DNA from: an uncultured Pelagibacteraceae bacterium
GTDB lineage: Bacteria > Pseudomonadota > Alphaproteobacteria > Pelagibacterales > Pelagibacteraceae
Length of the DNA: 64,000 nt
Direction of reading: 5' to 3'
Assembly: GCA_902590465.1 (NCBI GenBank)
Contig: CACIWX010000001.1
Span: 62,001-126,000, forward strand
Shown here piece by piece: positions 54,424 through 64,000 of this stretch. The notes under the pieces are model-generated. The model saw only the letters and a program-made list of their open reading frames with translations, had not been told where the DNA came from and did not search any database. The position numbers and the translations under genes are program-made. Position 1 is the first letter of the stretch. The number at the start of each line of letters is the position of its first letter.

Positions 54424-55796
54424 TGTATTTTATTAAGAATGTATTTTTTGATTTTTTCTTTATTATTTTCAACTATATCAAATTTTTCATTTTTATCTAT
54501 AAACTTTTCTAGTTGATGTGGTGCCTTAACTTTTTCACCAGTAGCTTTTTTAACAGTCTCCAAAAATTTATATGGGTGAGCTGTTCCTAGCGCAACCGTA
54601 TCTTTTAACTCTCCGATCTTATTGATTGCTCCAAAAGCAGTAGCAGTATGCGGATCAATAATAAATTTTTCTTTATCGTAAACCTCTTTTATTATTGATA
54701 GAGTTTCACTATCGCTTATTTTTTCAGCTTTAAAATCTTTTTTAATCTCATTGATTTCCTCTTTATTAAGTTTAAACGACCCTTTATCTTTGAGATCTTT
54801 CATCAGAGAAGCTACTTTTTGGTCATCCTCATTTAAAATATAAAATAATAATCTTTCAAAGTTACTTGATACCTGTATATCCATACTTGGAGATAAAGAT
54901 GGTTTGACCTTATCTGGCTTGTACTCTCCAGTATTAATTACTCTTTGTAAAATATCGTTTTCGTTTGTTGCAACTATTAATTTATCTATGGGCAAACCCA
55001 TTTTTTTCGCAACATAGCCGGCATAAACGTCTCCAAAATTTCCTGTAGGTACTGAAAAGCTAATCTTTTCTTTTCCAATAAAAAAGTAAGTGTAAAAATA
55101 ATAAACGATTTGACAAATTATCCTTGCCCAATTGATTGAATTTACTCCTGACATGTTTATTTTCTCTCTAAAATCATTTTCATTAAAAAGGTCCTTTACA
55201 ATTTTTTGACAATCATCAAATGAACCTTCAATAGCTATATTAAAAATATTATTTGAACCAATCGTAGTCATAATTTTTCTTTGCACATTTGAAATTTTAT
55301 TATGAGGGTGTAGCACAAATAGATTTATATTTTTTCTGTTATTAAGTGCAGAAATAGCAGCCGACCCAGTATCTCCTGAAGTTGCTACAACAACGTTAAC
55401 CGTTTTTTTTTCGGCTACTTTTAGTTGGTCATACATATTACCTATAACCTGCATTGCAATATCCTTAAAAGCTAAAGTTGGACCGTGATACAGTTCTAAA
55501 AGATTTATATTTCCAATTTTTTTTATTCTTACAACTTCTTTATCTTCAAAATTTTTATAAGCATCTTGAATCAAAGATCTAAGTTCATCTTTAGATAAAT
55601 TGTCAGAGCAAAAGTTAAGTAAAATTTCTACTGCTAGATCAGAATAAGATAATTTACTTAAGTTTTCCAATTCTGATTTATTGTAATGCCTGATCTCTGA
55701 TGGTAAGAATAAACCTCCATCTGGTGCTAGGCCTCTTAGGAAGATATCCTTAAAATTAAAATTTAAAGATTTATCCCTGGTGCTTAAATAATTCAT
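54420..55796 (-). CDS. thrC: Threonine synthase
   Basis: A 458-residue PLP enzyme of fold type II that converts phosphohomoserine to threonine. The PLP lysine is in YHGPTLAFKDIAMQVIGN, and the phosphate-binding region is VATSGDTGSAAIS. NYLSTRDKSLNFNFKDIFLR at the N-terminus is typical of the long E. coli-like subgroup. It sits between the SURF1 and peroxiredoxin genes with 4-nt overlaps at both ends, at the 3' side of the oxidase operon. Confidence 0.95.
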   Translation of the reverse strand: MNYLSTRDKSLNFNFKDIFLRGLAPDGGLFLPSEIRHYNKSELENLSKLSYSDLAVEILLNFCSDNLSKDELRSLIQDAYKNFEDKEVVRIKKIGNINLLELYHGPTLAFKDIAMQVIGNMYDQLKVAEKKTVNVVVATSGDTGSAAISALNNRKNINLFVLHPHNKISNVQRKIMTTIGSNNIFNIAIEGSFDDCQKIVKDLFNENDFREKINMSGVNSINWARIICQIVYYFYTYFFIGKEKISFSVPTGNFGDVYAGYVAKKMGLPIDKLIVATNENDILQRVINTGEYKPDKVKPSLSPSMDIQVSSNFERLLFYILNEDDQKVASLMKDLKDKGSFKLNKEEINEIKKDFKAEKISDSETLSIIKEVYDKEKFIIDPHTATAFGAINKIGELKDTVALGTAHPYKFLETVKKATGEKVKAPHQLEKFIDKNEKFDIVENNKEKIKKYILNKIQ

Positions 55797-56449
55797 TTCT
55801 TTCTTCTAAAATATAAATAATAAAGTAAAATTGATATTGCTATAGAATACCAAGTTATAGCGTATTTGAGGTGATTATTTGGCACATCAATTGTTATTTT
55901 TTTAGGTAATGGCACTTTGATTTCTTGATTTTCTAAAAATATTACAAAATTAGGGTACTTAGTTTTTGTAAATTTCTCCATATCATTCAAATTAATTGAA
56001 AACCAAACATTGTTTTTTAAATCGTTCTCCGGTTTGAATATGTTAGGTTTATAAATTTTTCTTAAAAGGCCAGTAATTTTTTTTGATTTTATTGTATTTA
56101 TTTCTGAAGATCCTTTAAGTTCCTTTTCAATCCATCCTCGATTAACTAAAACATTTTCATTATTATTTGTTTTAAATGGGGTAATAATATCATAACCAGG
56201 TTTTCCTTTTGCATTTAAACTGTATAAATAAATTTGATCTTCATAATTAAAAGAACCCTCAGAAACAACCCTCTGGTAATTTTTTTTAATTGAGTTTGAA
56301 TATTTAATAGGAGTAGAATTCAAACCAAAATTAATTTCACTTATTAACTCCATTTTCCATTGCAAGCGATAAAGCTGCCAAGTGCCTAATGCACAAAATA
56401 ATGTGATAAACAGAACTACAAATAACTGAAAGAGTAATTGTCTTTTCAA
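55793..56449 (-). CDS. SURF1-family cytochrome oxidase biogenesis protein
   Basis: SURF1 helps haem insertion into cytochrome oxidase. Two membrane helices are visible, one N-terminal (LLFQLFVVLFITLFCALGTW) and one C-terminal (YAITWYSIAISILLYYLYF), with the conserved GTWQLYRLQWK and the NRGWIEKEL segment between them. The frame extends upstream to 56545 inside coxC, but a TTG at 56449, 8 nt after the coxC stop and preceded by GGGGAAG, gives 218 residues with the expected start. It ends in a 4-nt overlap with thrC. Confidence 0.9.
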   Translation of the reverse strand: MKRQLLFQLFVVLFITLFCALGTWQLYRLQWKMELISEINFGLNSTPIKYSNSIKKNYQRVVSEGSFNYEDQIYLYSLNAKGKPGYDIITPFKTNNNENVLVNRGWIEKELKGSSEINTIKSKKITGLLRKIYKPNIFKPENDLKNNVWFSINLNDMEKFTKTKYPNFVIFLENQEIKVPLPKKITIDVPNNHLKYAITWYSIAISILLYYLYFRRKK

Positions 56450-56456
56450 TTTGAGA

Positions 56457-57248
56457 TTAGCTTCCCCAAATATAGATTGCAGCAAAAAGAAATAACCAAA
56501 CAACGTCGACAAAGTGCCAATACCAGGCAGCTGCTTCAAAACCAAAATGATGAGTTGGTGTTGAATGTCCTTTCATGGATCTAAACAGACACACTGCTAA
56601 AAAAATTGTACCTACAATTACATGGAAACCATGAAAACCTGTTGCCATATAAAATGTAGAGCCATAAATATTTCCGTCTAAAGTAAATGTAGCATGGTGA
56701 TATTCGTAAGCTTGAAAGCATGAAAATATAAATCCTAAAAACACAGTTGCGATTAATCCATTCACAAGTCCTTTTCTATCATTTTCTAACATTGCATGGT
56801 GTGCCCAAGTCACTGTTGTTCCAGATAGTAATAAAATAAGAGTATTAATTAATGGTATATCCCAAGGATCAAATGTTTTAATGTCAGGTGGCGGCCAAGT
56901 ACCTCCAATTGACTCTGTTGGAAATAAACTTGCATTAAAATAAGCCCAAAACCATGCAACAAAAAACATCACTTCAGATGCAATAAAAAGTGTCATTCCA
57001 TAGCGATGACCAATTTGCACTACCGGGGTGTGATGACCTTGATGCTCTGCTTCCTCAATAACATCTCTCCACCACATAAAGGCTCCGTAAACAACTAAAG
57101 CAAAACCAACTAATAAAAGCCAAAGAGCCTTAGAATGAAAATAATAAACTGCACCGACTGCTAATACTAATGTTGCAAATGACACATATATCGGCCATGG
57201 ACTTGGATCTACTAAATGAAAATCGTGTTTCTTTTTTTCAGCCGACAT
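56457..57248 (-). CDS. coxC: Cytochrome c oxidase subunit III
   Basis: A 263-residue subunit with seven membrane helices. Conserved segments are YHLVDPSPWPIYVS-like start FHLVDPSPWPIYVSFA, SEVMFFVAWFWAYFNASLF, GTTVTWAHHAML, ATGFHGFHVIVGTIFLAVC and HFGFEAAAWYWHFVDVVWLF. It supports proton uptake and stability of the aa3-type oxidase. The ATG overlaps the ctaG stop by 1 nt. Confidence 0.97.
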   Translation of the reverse strand: MSAEKKKHDFHLVDPSPWPIYVSFATLVLAVGAVYYFHSKALWLLLVGFALVVYGAFMWWRDVIEEAEHQGHHTPVVQIGHRYGMTLFIASEVMFFVAWFWAYFNASLFPTESIGGTWPPPDIKTFDPWDIPLINTLILLLSGTTVTWAHHAMLENDRKGLVNGLIATVFLGFIFSCFQAYEYHHATFTLDGNIYGSTFYMATGFHGFHVIVGTIFLAVCLFRSMKGHSTPTHHFGFEAAAWYWHFVDVVWLFLFAAIYIWGS

Positions 57249-57799
57249 TAAATTTTTCCCTTTTCATAAAATTCAGATGCAAAAAACGTAAAAGATAGTG
57301 TTACATCAGAAATATTCTTTGTTTTATTATCATCAACCACTTTGGGATCCAAGAAAAATGTTAAAACAAATTCTTGTTTCTCATTAGGTTTTAACGTTTG
57401 TTTTTCGAAACAAAAACAGCCAATCTTATTTAAATACTTGCCAAATGAAGAAGGGGAAACATTAAATGAAGCTGAACCTGATGATGTCTGGTTACTTGGA
57501 TTTTCCACATTAAATTTGACTGTGTGAACTTGGCCCGGTTTTAAATCTAAAGTATTTTTTTCAGGATAAAACCTCCAACTTGAAGTACTGTGAACATTAG
57601 TATCAAACCTCATTTTATAATCTTGATTAACTATTATTTTTGGAATTTCTTTATCTGAAGCATTTTGCGTTGTTCCTCCGAAACCAGTAACCCTACAGAA
57701 TAAATCATACAAGGGTACCGCTGCAAAGGATAAAGCCAACATTAACAGAAATATTGAAACTAAAGCTATTGGCGTTAAATTTTTTTTATTGATGGTCAT
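57248..57799 (-). CDS. ctaG: Cytochrome c oxidase assembly protein CtaG/Cox11
   Basis: A 183-residue copper chaperone for CuB of subunit I. A single N-terminal membrane helix (LTPIALVSIFLLMLALSFAA) precedes the periplasmic domain. The copper-binding CFCF motif is present (KIGCFCFEKQTL), as is VPLYDLFCRVTGFGGTT. It overlaps both neighbours by 1 nt (TAATG) and follows a short CoxF-like gene. Confidence 0.95.
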   Translation of the reverse strand: MTINKKNLTPIALVSIFLLMLALSFAAVPLYDLFCRVTGFGGTTQNASDKEIPKIIVNQDYKMRFDTNVHSTSSWRFYPEKNTLDLKPGQVHTVKFNVENPSNQTSSGSASFNVSPSSFGKYLNKIGCFCFEKQTLKPNEKQEFVLTFFLDPKVVDDNKTKNISDVTLSFTFFASEFYEKGKI

Positions 57800-57909
57800 T
57801 AAATTTCTCTATTATAAATTCCAATATTGTAGAAAGTGAGAGCAAATAAAAAGATCATAAACAGCACTAATAATATGGCAGTTATTACGTTTTTCTTTTT
57901 TTTATTCAT
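57799..57909 (-). CDS. 36-residue single-helix protein, CoxF-like
   Basis: Reading the minus strand from the ATG at 57909 gives a 36-residue protein: a basic start (MNKKKKN), one hydrophobic helix (ITAILLVLFMIFLFALTFY) and a short polar end. The ATG overlaps the ctaB stop, and its own stop overlaps the ctaG start, both as TAATG, so it looks translationally coupled on both sides. Many alphaproteobacteria have a tiny membrane protein (CoxF) at this place. The assignment is by position, size and topology, not sequence identity. Confidence 0.72.
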   Translation of the reverse strand: MNKKKKNVITAILLVLFMIFLFALTFYNIGIYNREI

Positions 57910-58829
57910 TAAAAAAGGCTCCTAGCATTATCAATAAGTAAAATTAGATAAATAAAAAACAGATAAAAGATTGAGTAGATGAATACTTTTCTAGCAATTT
58001 TGTTTGAGAATTTTGTAACCTTTGCTTTAAATAATTCTAAACATAAATAGTTATAATATAATGTCATAGCTAATGCTGAGACTAAGTATAATAAGCTAGC
58101 AAATTCAAAATAATATGGAGCTATTACAACCGGTAGCATTGCGAATGAATAAACTAATATATTTGTTTTTGTAGTTTTTGTTCCAGCTATAACTGGCAAC
58201 ATAGGTATCTTGGCTTTCCTATAATCTCCTGATTTATATAAACTTAATGCCCAGAAATGAGACGGCGTCCAAATAAAAATAATTAAAAAAAGTATTATTG
58301 GTTCAACTGTTATAGATCCAGTGGCTATTGTCCATCCAATGACTGGAGGTAAAGCTCCTGCAGCACCTCCAATTACAATATTCTGTGGAGTTTTTCTTTT
58401 TAGCCAGATCGTGTAAATAAAAAAATAAAAACTAATAGTCGATGCTAATAATATTGCTGAAATAAGATTTGCCGAATAGTAAAGCATAGCAACAGAAACG
58501 ATTGATAAAATAATTCCAAAATATAAAGCCTGATTTCTTTTTATTTTTCCTGTTGGTATCGGCCTTAAACAAGTTCTGCTCATTAAGGCATCAACATCAG
58601 ACTCATACCACATATTTAAAGCTCCAGCTGCACCAGAACCAATCGCTACTGCTAATAACGAAATCAAAGAAGTTTTTAAATCAACACTGTAAGGTGCAAT
58701 CAACAAGCCAACCATGCATGTAAATAAAACAAGAGACATTACTCTTGGCTTCATCAGATTAAAAAATGAATTAAAATCTAAAGCTAAACCAAGTTTAGAG
58801 TTTCTCGTTTTTGAAAGTGTTTGGCTCAA
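57909..58829 (-). CDS. ctaB: Protohaem IX farnesyltransferase (haem O synthase)
   Basis: A 306-residue polytopic prenyl transferase that makes haem O from protohaem and farnesyl diphosphate, for the oxidase. The allylic diphosphate motif is NMWYESDVDALMSRTCLRP. A second motif is IGGAAGALPPVIGW and a third is PSHFWALSLYKSGDYRKAK. Multiple hydrophobic helices follow. It comes 1 nt after coxA and overlaps the CoxF-like gene. A haem A synthase gene is not in the window. Confidence 0.95.
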   Translation of the reverse strand: MSQTLSKTRNSKLGLALDFNSFFNLMKPRVMSLVLFTCMVGLLIAPYSVDLKTSLISLLAVAIGSGAAGALNMWYESDVDALMSRTCLRPIPTGKIKRNQALYFGIILSIVSVAMLYYSANLISAILLASTISFYFFIYTIWLKRKTPQNIVIGGAAGALPPVIGWTIATGSITVEPIILFLIIFIWTPSHFWALSLYKSGDYRKAKIPMLPVIAGTKTTKTNILVYSFAMLPVVIAPYYFEFASLLYLVSALAMTLYYNYLCLELFKAKVTKFSNKIARKVFIYSIFYLFFIYLILLIDNARSLF

Positions 58830-58830
58830 T

Positions 58831-61259
<2,429 letters not shown>

Positions 61260-61264
61260 GAGTT

Positions 61265-61292
61265 TTTATACAGCTTTTAAACAATTTCACAA
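61265..61292 (-). promoter_or_regulatory. Candidate promoter for the cox operon
   Basis: On the minus strand TTGTGA (61292-61287), a 16-nt spacer and TATAAA (61270-61265) precede the coxB ATG at 61259. Transcription would begin at or very near the start codon, giving a leaderless mRNA. Two direct repeats AATTAATG (61297-61304 and 61309-61316) lie just upstream of the -35. Confidence 0.4.
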
Positions 61293-61296
61293 TTTC

Positions 61297-61316
61297 AATT
61301 AATGCGACAATTAATG
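61297..61316. repeat. Two direct repeats AATTAATG, 12 bp apart
   Basis: AATTAATG occurs at 61297-61304 and 61309-61316, spaced by GCGAC-type bases and overlapping the end of rsmE. It is placed upstream of the candidate coxB promoter, where an activator could bind. The sequence is also close to an imperfect inverted repeat, so its nature is uncertain. Confidence 0.3.
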
Positions 61317-62024
61317 AAAGTTATTGATAAAATTAACTAATGAAATAGCGCCTATTACAGCAGTATCTGACCTTAGAATGTTTCTAGATATTGTAAATGG
61401 CACCACGTTAGGATTTCCATGAATAAGCTCTATTTCTGAAGGTGAAAAATCTCCCTCCGGACCTATAAGTACGGATAAAGATTTCGCTTCTCTTAAAACC
61501 TCTTTTTTTAAATTATCTTTAGAATTAACATCTGCAAATAATAGTTTTGTAGAACTATCTAAATTATTTAGAAAATCTTTAAGTTTAATTACTTGAGAAA
61601 TTTCCGGAGGAATTAATTGATTTGATTGTTCGGTAGCTTCAATAACAATTTTTTTTGCTCTTTCAAAATTTAATTCTTTAACCTCTGTTCTTTCAGATAC
61701 AATCGGTGTGATTTTAGTAACGCCAAGCTCTGTGGCTTTTTGTAAAATGGTGTCCATTGGACTTTTCTTTACTAAGCAAATCGCTAATTCAATATTACAA
61801 TTCTTAGTTGGTTCTTTTAATTTATTTAAAAATTTTACTTCAACCCGATCTCTATCTAAAAAAACTATCTCGCTTAGCCATTCTCCATCTTTATTAAAAA
61901 AATTAATGTTAGAACCCCTTTTCATTCTCATTACATTTGCAACATAATGAGTGTGCTCTTTAGATAATAGGCTTGTAGTATTTTCTGTTATATTTTCTGG
62001 GTAAAATAATCTAATATTGCTCAT
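61311..62024 (-). CDS. rsmE: 16S rRNA (uracil-1498-N3)-methyltransferase
   Basis: A SPOUT-class methyltransferase of about 237 residues. The N-terminal PUA-like part has TSLLSKEHTHYVANVMRMKR. The catalytic part has KKSPMDTILQKATELGVTKI, IVSERTEV, LIGPEGDFSPSEIELI and ILRSDTAVIGAISLVNFI at the C-terminus, all family marks. The frame opens three codons earlier at a TTG, but the ATG at 62024 is the better start. It lies upstream of the cox operon on the same strand and 17 bp from the divergent HAD gene. Confidence 0.94.
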   Translation of the reverse strand: MSNIRLFYPENITENTTSLLSKEHTHYVANVMRMKRGSNINFFNKDGEWLSEIVFLDRDRVEVKFLNKLKEPTKNCNIELAICLVKKSPMDTILQKATELGVTKITPIVSERTEVKELNFERAKKIVIEATEQSNQLIPPEISQVIKLKDFLNNLDSSTKLLFADVNSKDNLKKEVLREAKSLSVLIGPEGDFSPSEIELIHGNPNVVPFTISRNILRSDTAVIGAISLVNFINNFH

Positions 62025-62041
62025 CAAGATCAATTTAAGTT

Positions 62042-62704
62042 ATGAAAAATATTAAAGCAATAATTTTTGATGCATATGGCACTCTTTTTGATGTCAATTC
62101 AGCTGCAGAAAAATGTAAAGATAAAATCGGTAGTAAGTGGGAAGGTTTTGCTAATTATTGGAGAATCACACAACTAGAATATACTTGGCTTAGATCTTTA
62201 ATGAATAGACATAAAGACTTCTGGCAAATTACAGAAGATAGTTTGGATAAATCAATGAAAACTTTTGATATAGATATCTCAATGAGAAATGAATTGTTAG
62301 ACCTTTATAAAGTACTTTCACCTTTTAAAGAGGTTCCTGAAGTTTTAAAAATTTTAAAAGAAAAGAATTATAAACTTGGTATTCTGTCAAACGGAACACC
62401 TGCCCTTCTCAATGGATTAATTGAAAGCAATAATTTAAAAAATATTTTTAATGATGTTTTTTCAATTGAAGAAGTAGGAATTTATAAACCAAGCTCAAAA
62501 GTTTATGATATGCCAATAAAAAAATATAAAATTCAAAAAGAACAAGTTGCATTTTTAAGTGCAAATACTTGGGATGTGTCTGGTGGTGGAAATTATGGTT
62601 ACAGCTCCATTTGGGTAAATAGAAATAATAATATTTTTGACAATCTTGATTACAAACCTAAGCAACAAATTAAAAATTTGAAAGAATTATTAGATATTGT
62701 ATAA
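62042..62704 (+). CDS. HAD-superfamily hydrolase, haloacid dehalogenase type II
   Basis: A 220-residue hydrolase with a cap domain. The nucleophile is D10 in AIIFDAYGTLFDV. Motif II is LGILSNGTPALL, the Lys is in GIYKPSSKVYDM, and the final acidic motif is FLSANTWDVSGGGNYGYSS. The order and cap resemble (S)-2-haloacid dehalogenases, which hydrolyse halogenated short acids; in marine bacteria glycolate-type phosphate substrates are also possible. The true substrate is not determined. Confidence 0.85.
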   Translation: MKNIKAIIFDAYGTLFDVNSAAEKCKDKIGSKWEGFANYWRITQLEYTWLRSLMNRHKDFWQITEDSLDKSMKTFDIDISMRNELLDLYKVLSPFKEVPEVLKILKEKNYKLGILSNGTPALLNGLIESNNLKNIFNDVFSIEEVGIYKPSSKVYDMPIKKYKIQKEQVAFLSANTWDVSGGGNYGYSSIWVNRNNNIFDNLDYKPKQQIKNLKELLDIV

Positions 62705-62730
62705 GGAAATCAAAAATTGGGAGAAATAAA

Positions 62731-62970
62731 ATGACTAAAGGACAAAGAGCTGGGGACACTCCAATTGGAGTAGATGTATTAGAAGGTAAATCTTATTATT
62801 GGTGCACTTGCGGAAAAAGTGTGAAACAACCTTTTTGTGATGGATCACATAAAGACACTCCATTTAAACCTTTGCCTTATAAAGCTGACCAATCTAAAAA
62901 AGTTTTTTTCTGTACTTGCAAACAAACTAATGATCAGCCATTGTGTGACGGGTCACATAACGCTAAATAA
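62731..62970 (+). CDS. Tandem CDGSH iron-sulfur domain protein
   Basis: A 79-residue protein with two CDGSH-type motifs, CTCGKSVKQPFCDGSH and CTCKQTNDQPLCDGSH, each with the three Cys and one His that bind a redox-active [2Fe-2S] cluster. The spacing C-x-C-x9-C-x3-H is the same in both. Such small soluble proteins are linked to iron-sulfur and redox balance. A GGGAG ribosome binding site precedes it, and pirin follows after 5 nt. Confidence 0.92.
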   Translation: MTKGQRAGDTPIGVDVLEGKSYYWCTCGKSVKQPFCDGSHKDTPFKPLPYKADQSKKVFFCTCKQTNDQPLCDGSHNAK

Positions 62971-62975
62971 TCTTT

Positions 62976-63818
62976 ATGAAAAATATTGAAGTAAAAAAAA
63001 TTGTACAAGCAATAGAAACATCAGATGGTGCTGGGGTTAAATTAAAGAGAAGTATTGGAACTCCAGAAGCAGACTATATTGACCCTTTTTTGATGTTAGA
63101 TGAATTTGGTTCAGAAAATAAAGATGATTATATTGCTGGTTTTCCTCCTCACCCACACAGAGGAATAGAAACAGTAACTTACATGCTTAAAGGTGAGTTT
63201 GAACATCAAGATAGCACTGGTGCTAAAGGAATAATGTCATCTGGAGATGTGCAATGGATGAAAACTGGTAGAGGAATTATTCACTCTGAAATGCCAGCGA
63301 TGTCAGATGGTAAATTATTAGGATTTCAACTTTGGGTAAATATGCCAGCTAAATTGAAGAAGAATAAACCAGAATATTTATATATTAAGAGCAATGAACT
63401 TGGAATTCATGAAGATAATGAAAAGACAGTAAAAGTTATTGCTGGCAAATACGAGAAAGCTGAAGGCCCAGAGAAAACTCATAACGTTGATCCGATATAC
63501 TTTCATATTGTTTTAAATGAAGGAAAGGAATTTACTTGTGAAGTTCCCGAGAGTCACAACAGTTTTATTTATTTGCTAAAAGGTGAATTAAAAATTGGTG
63601 AAAAAAATCACTCTAAAACAAATAATTCAAATCTTATTTTATTGGAAAGAGGGAATAAATTAATTGTAAAAGCAAATAAAAAAACTGAATTTCTTTTCAT
63701 AGCTGGTAAACCCATTGGCGAACCTATAGCTAGAGGTGGTCCATTTGTAATGAATACCAAAGCTGAAATACTAGAAGCTATTCAAGATTACAATAATGGA
63801 ACATTTGCTAAATATTAA
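62976..63818 (+). CDS. Pirin-family protein
   Basis: A 280-residue bicupin. The metal ligands expected from human pirin are H59, H61 (FPPHPHRGIETV), H103 and E105 (RGIIHSEMP), placed as in the family. The second cupin, about 180-260, is typical. Bacterial pirins are reported to act as quercetinase-like oxygenases or redox sensors. The role here is unknown. It lies with other redox genes, CDGSH before it and a quinone oxidoreductase after it. Confidence 0.9.
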   Translation: MKNIEVKKIVQAIETSDGAGVKLKRSIGTPEADYIDPFLMLDEFGSENKDDYIAGFPPHPHRGIETVTYMLKGEFEHQDSTGAKGIMSSGDVQWMKTGRGIIHSEMPAMSDGKLLGFQLWVNMPAKLKKNKPEYLYIKSNELGIHEDNEKTVKVIAGKYEKAEGPEKTHNVDPIYFHIVLNEGKEFTCEVPESHNSFIYLLKGELKIGEKNHSKTNNSNLILLERGNKLIVKANKKTEFLFIAGKPIGEPIARGGPFVMNTKAEILEAIQDYNNGTFAKY

Positions 63819-63839
63819 AAGTTCAAGTACGTTCCTCTA

Positions 63840-64000
63840 ATGCCAAAAGCAATAATAATAAAAAAAAATGGTGGACCTGAAGTTTTAGAGCTCCAAGATG
63901 TTAATGTTGGTGCGCCTGGTCCAGATGAAATTAAAGTTACCAATCACGCAATAGGTTTAAATTATATAGATACCTATCATAGATCAGGTTTGTATCCCCT
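63840..64000 (+). CDS. qor: NADPH:quinone oxidoreductase, zinc-independent type, 3' truncated
   Basis: The ATG at 63840 opens a frame running off the window. The 53 complete codons give MPKAIIIKKNGGPEVLELQD followed by an N-terminal MDR fold with GLNYIDTYHRSGLYP. The GPEVL and NYIDTYHRSGLYP signatures identify the quinone oxidoreductase subgroup of the medium-chain family. It has no zinc ligands in the visible part. It follows pirin after 21 nt. Quinone reduction is inferred from the family. Confidence 0.88.
   Translation, partial: MPKAIIIKKNGGPEVLELQDVNVGAPGPDEIKVTNHAIGLNYIDTYHRSGLYP

Noticed and set aside
56450-56545. N-terminal extension of the SURF1 protein by 32 residues
   Set aside because: It lies wholly within coxC in another frame and lacks SURF1 character; a TTG after the coxC stop fits the family start.

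Overview
The window reads as a contiguous piece of a very AT-rich, streamlined alphaproteobacterial chromosome, most likely SAR11 (Pelagibacterales). The signs are low GC, an almost complete lack of intergenic space (the largest gap is about 122 bp, between yqeY and carA), TTG starts, overlapping genes, no mobile elements, alphaproteobacterial gene orders (mutY-dciA-dsbA-smc, lgt-midA-pgeF, petABC, ctaB-ctaG-coxC, split F0 ATP synthase), and a carotenoid/retinal gene set of the kind that supplies proteorhodopsin in marine bacteria. No stretch over 300 bases lacks a gene. I see no CRISPR, prophage, insertion sequence, toxin-antitoxin or defence locus.

Layout. 0-5 kb: end of an MlaC-like gene, a CAU tRNA, then yqeY-dnaG-rpoD on the minus strand. 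5-13 kb: carAB, an uncharacterised pair (2OG-Fe(II) oxygenase and ELM1-family protein), trxB and an aspartate-type aminotransferase. 13-19 kb: one compact plus-strand operon, uvrB, FolM-like reductase, folB, uvrC, pgsA, meeting ilvE. 19.8-22.3 kb: MarR regulator, response regulator and histidine kinase. 22-28.6 kb: ubiK, lgt, midA, pgeF, prs, rplY (long L25), pth, ychF. 28.5-31.1 kb: petABC cytochrome bc1. 31-38 kb: trmL, hemF, greA, CCA-adding enzyme, tRNA-Gln, ispE, a TPR protein, a family-4-like uracil-DNA glycosylase, rnhB. 38-45 kb: a CcrM-type methylase, an FAD monooxygenase, mutY, dciA, a DsbA-like protein and smc. 45-47.3 kb: F0 ATP synthase (atpI, B, E, F', F). 47.3-51.6 kb: crtI-crtB-crtY-blh. 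51.6-56.5 kb: ispH-thrB-rnhA facing a peroxiredoxin, thrC and SURF1. 56.5-62 kb: cytochrome c oxidase genes with ctaB, a 36-codon CoxF-like gene, ctaG and rsmE. 62-64 kb: HAD dehalogenase-like protein, tandem CDGSH protein, pirin and the start of a quinone oxidoreductase.

How it works together. Much of the window is aerobic energy conversion: bc1, cytochrome oxidase with assembly factors, the H+-driven F0, and a carotene-to-retinal pathway that would feed a rhodopsin encoded elsewhere. The rest is DNA maintenance (dnaG, uvrB, uvrC, mutY, UDG, rnhA, rnhB, smc, dciA, ccrM), RNA and translation housekeeping, pyrimidine, threonine, folate and isoprenoid biosynthesis.

The most interesting observations are an SMC protein with intact ATPase heads but no visible hinge; four GANTC sites, two forming an inverted repeat, packed into the 78-bp leader of the ccrM-type gene; a CCA-adding enzyme whose start lies 7 nt after the mature 3' end of tRNA-Gln; a systematic pattern in which all eight convergent protein-gene pairs overlap at their stop codons; and loss of metal ligands in primase and in a uracil-DNA glycosylase. 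I did not find a clearly new multi-gene system. The window is core genome, and its novelty lies in protein architecture and extreme compaction.
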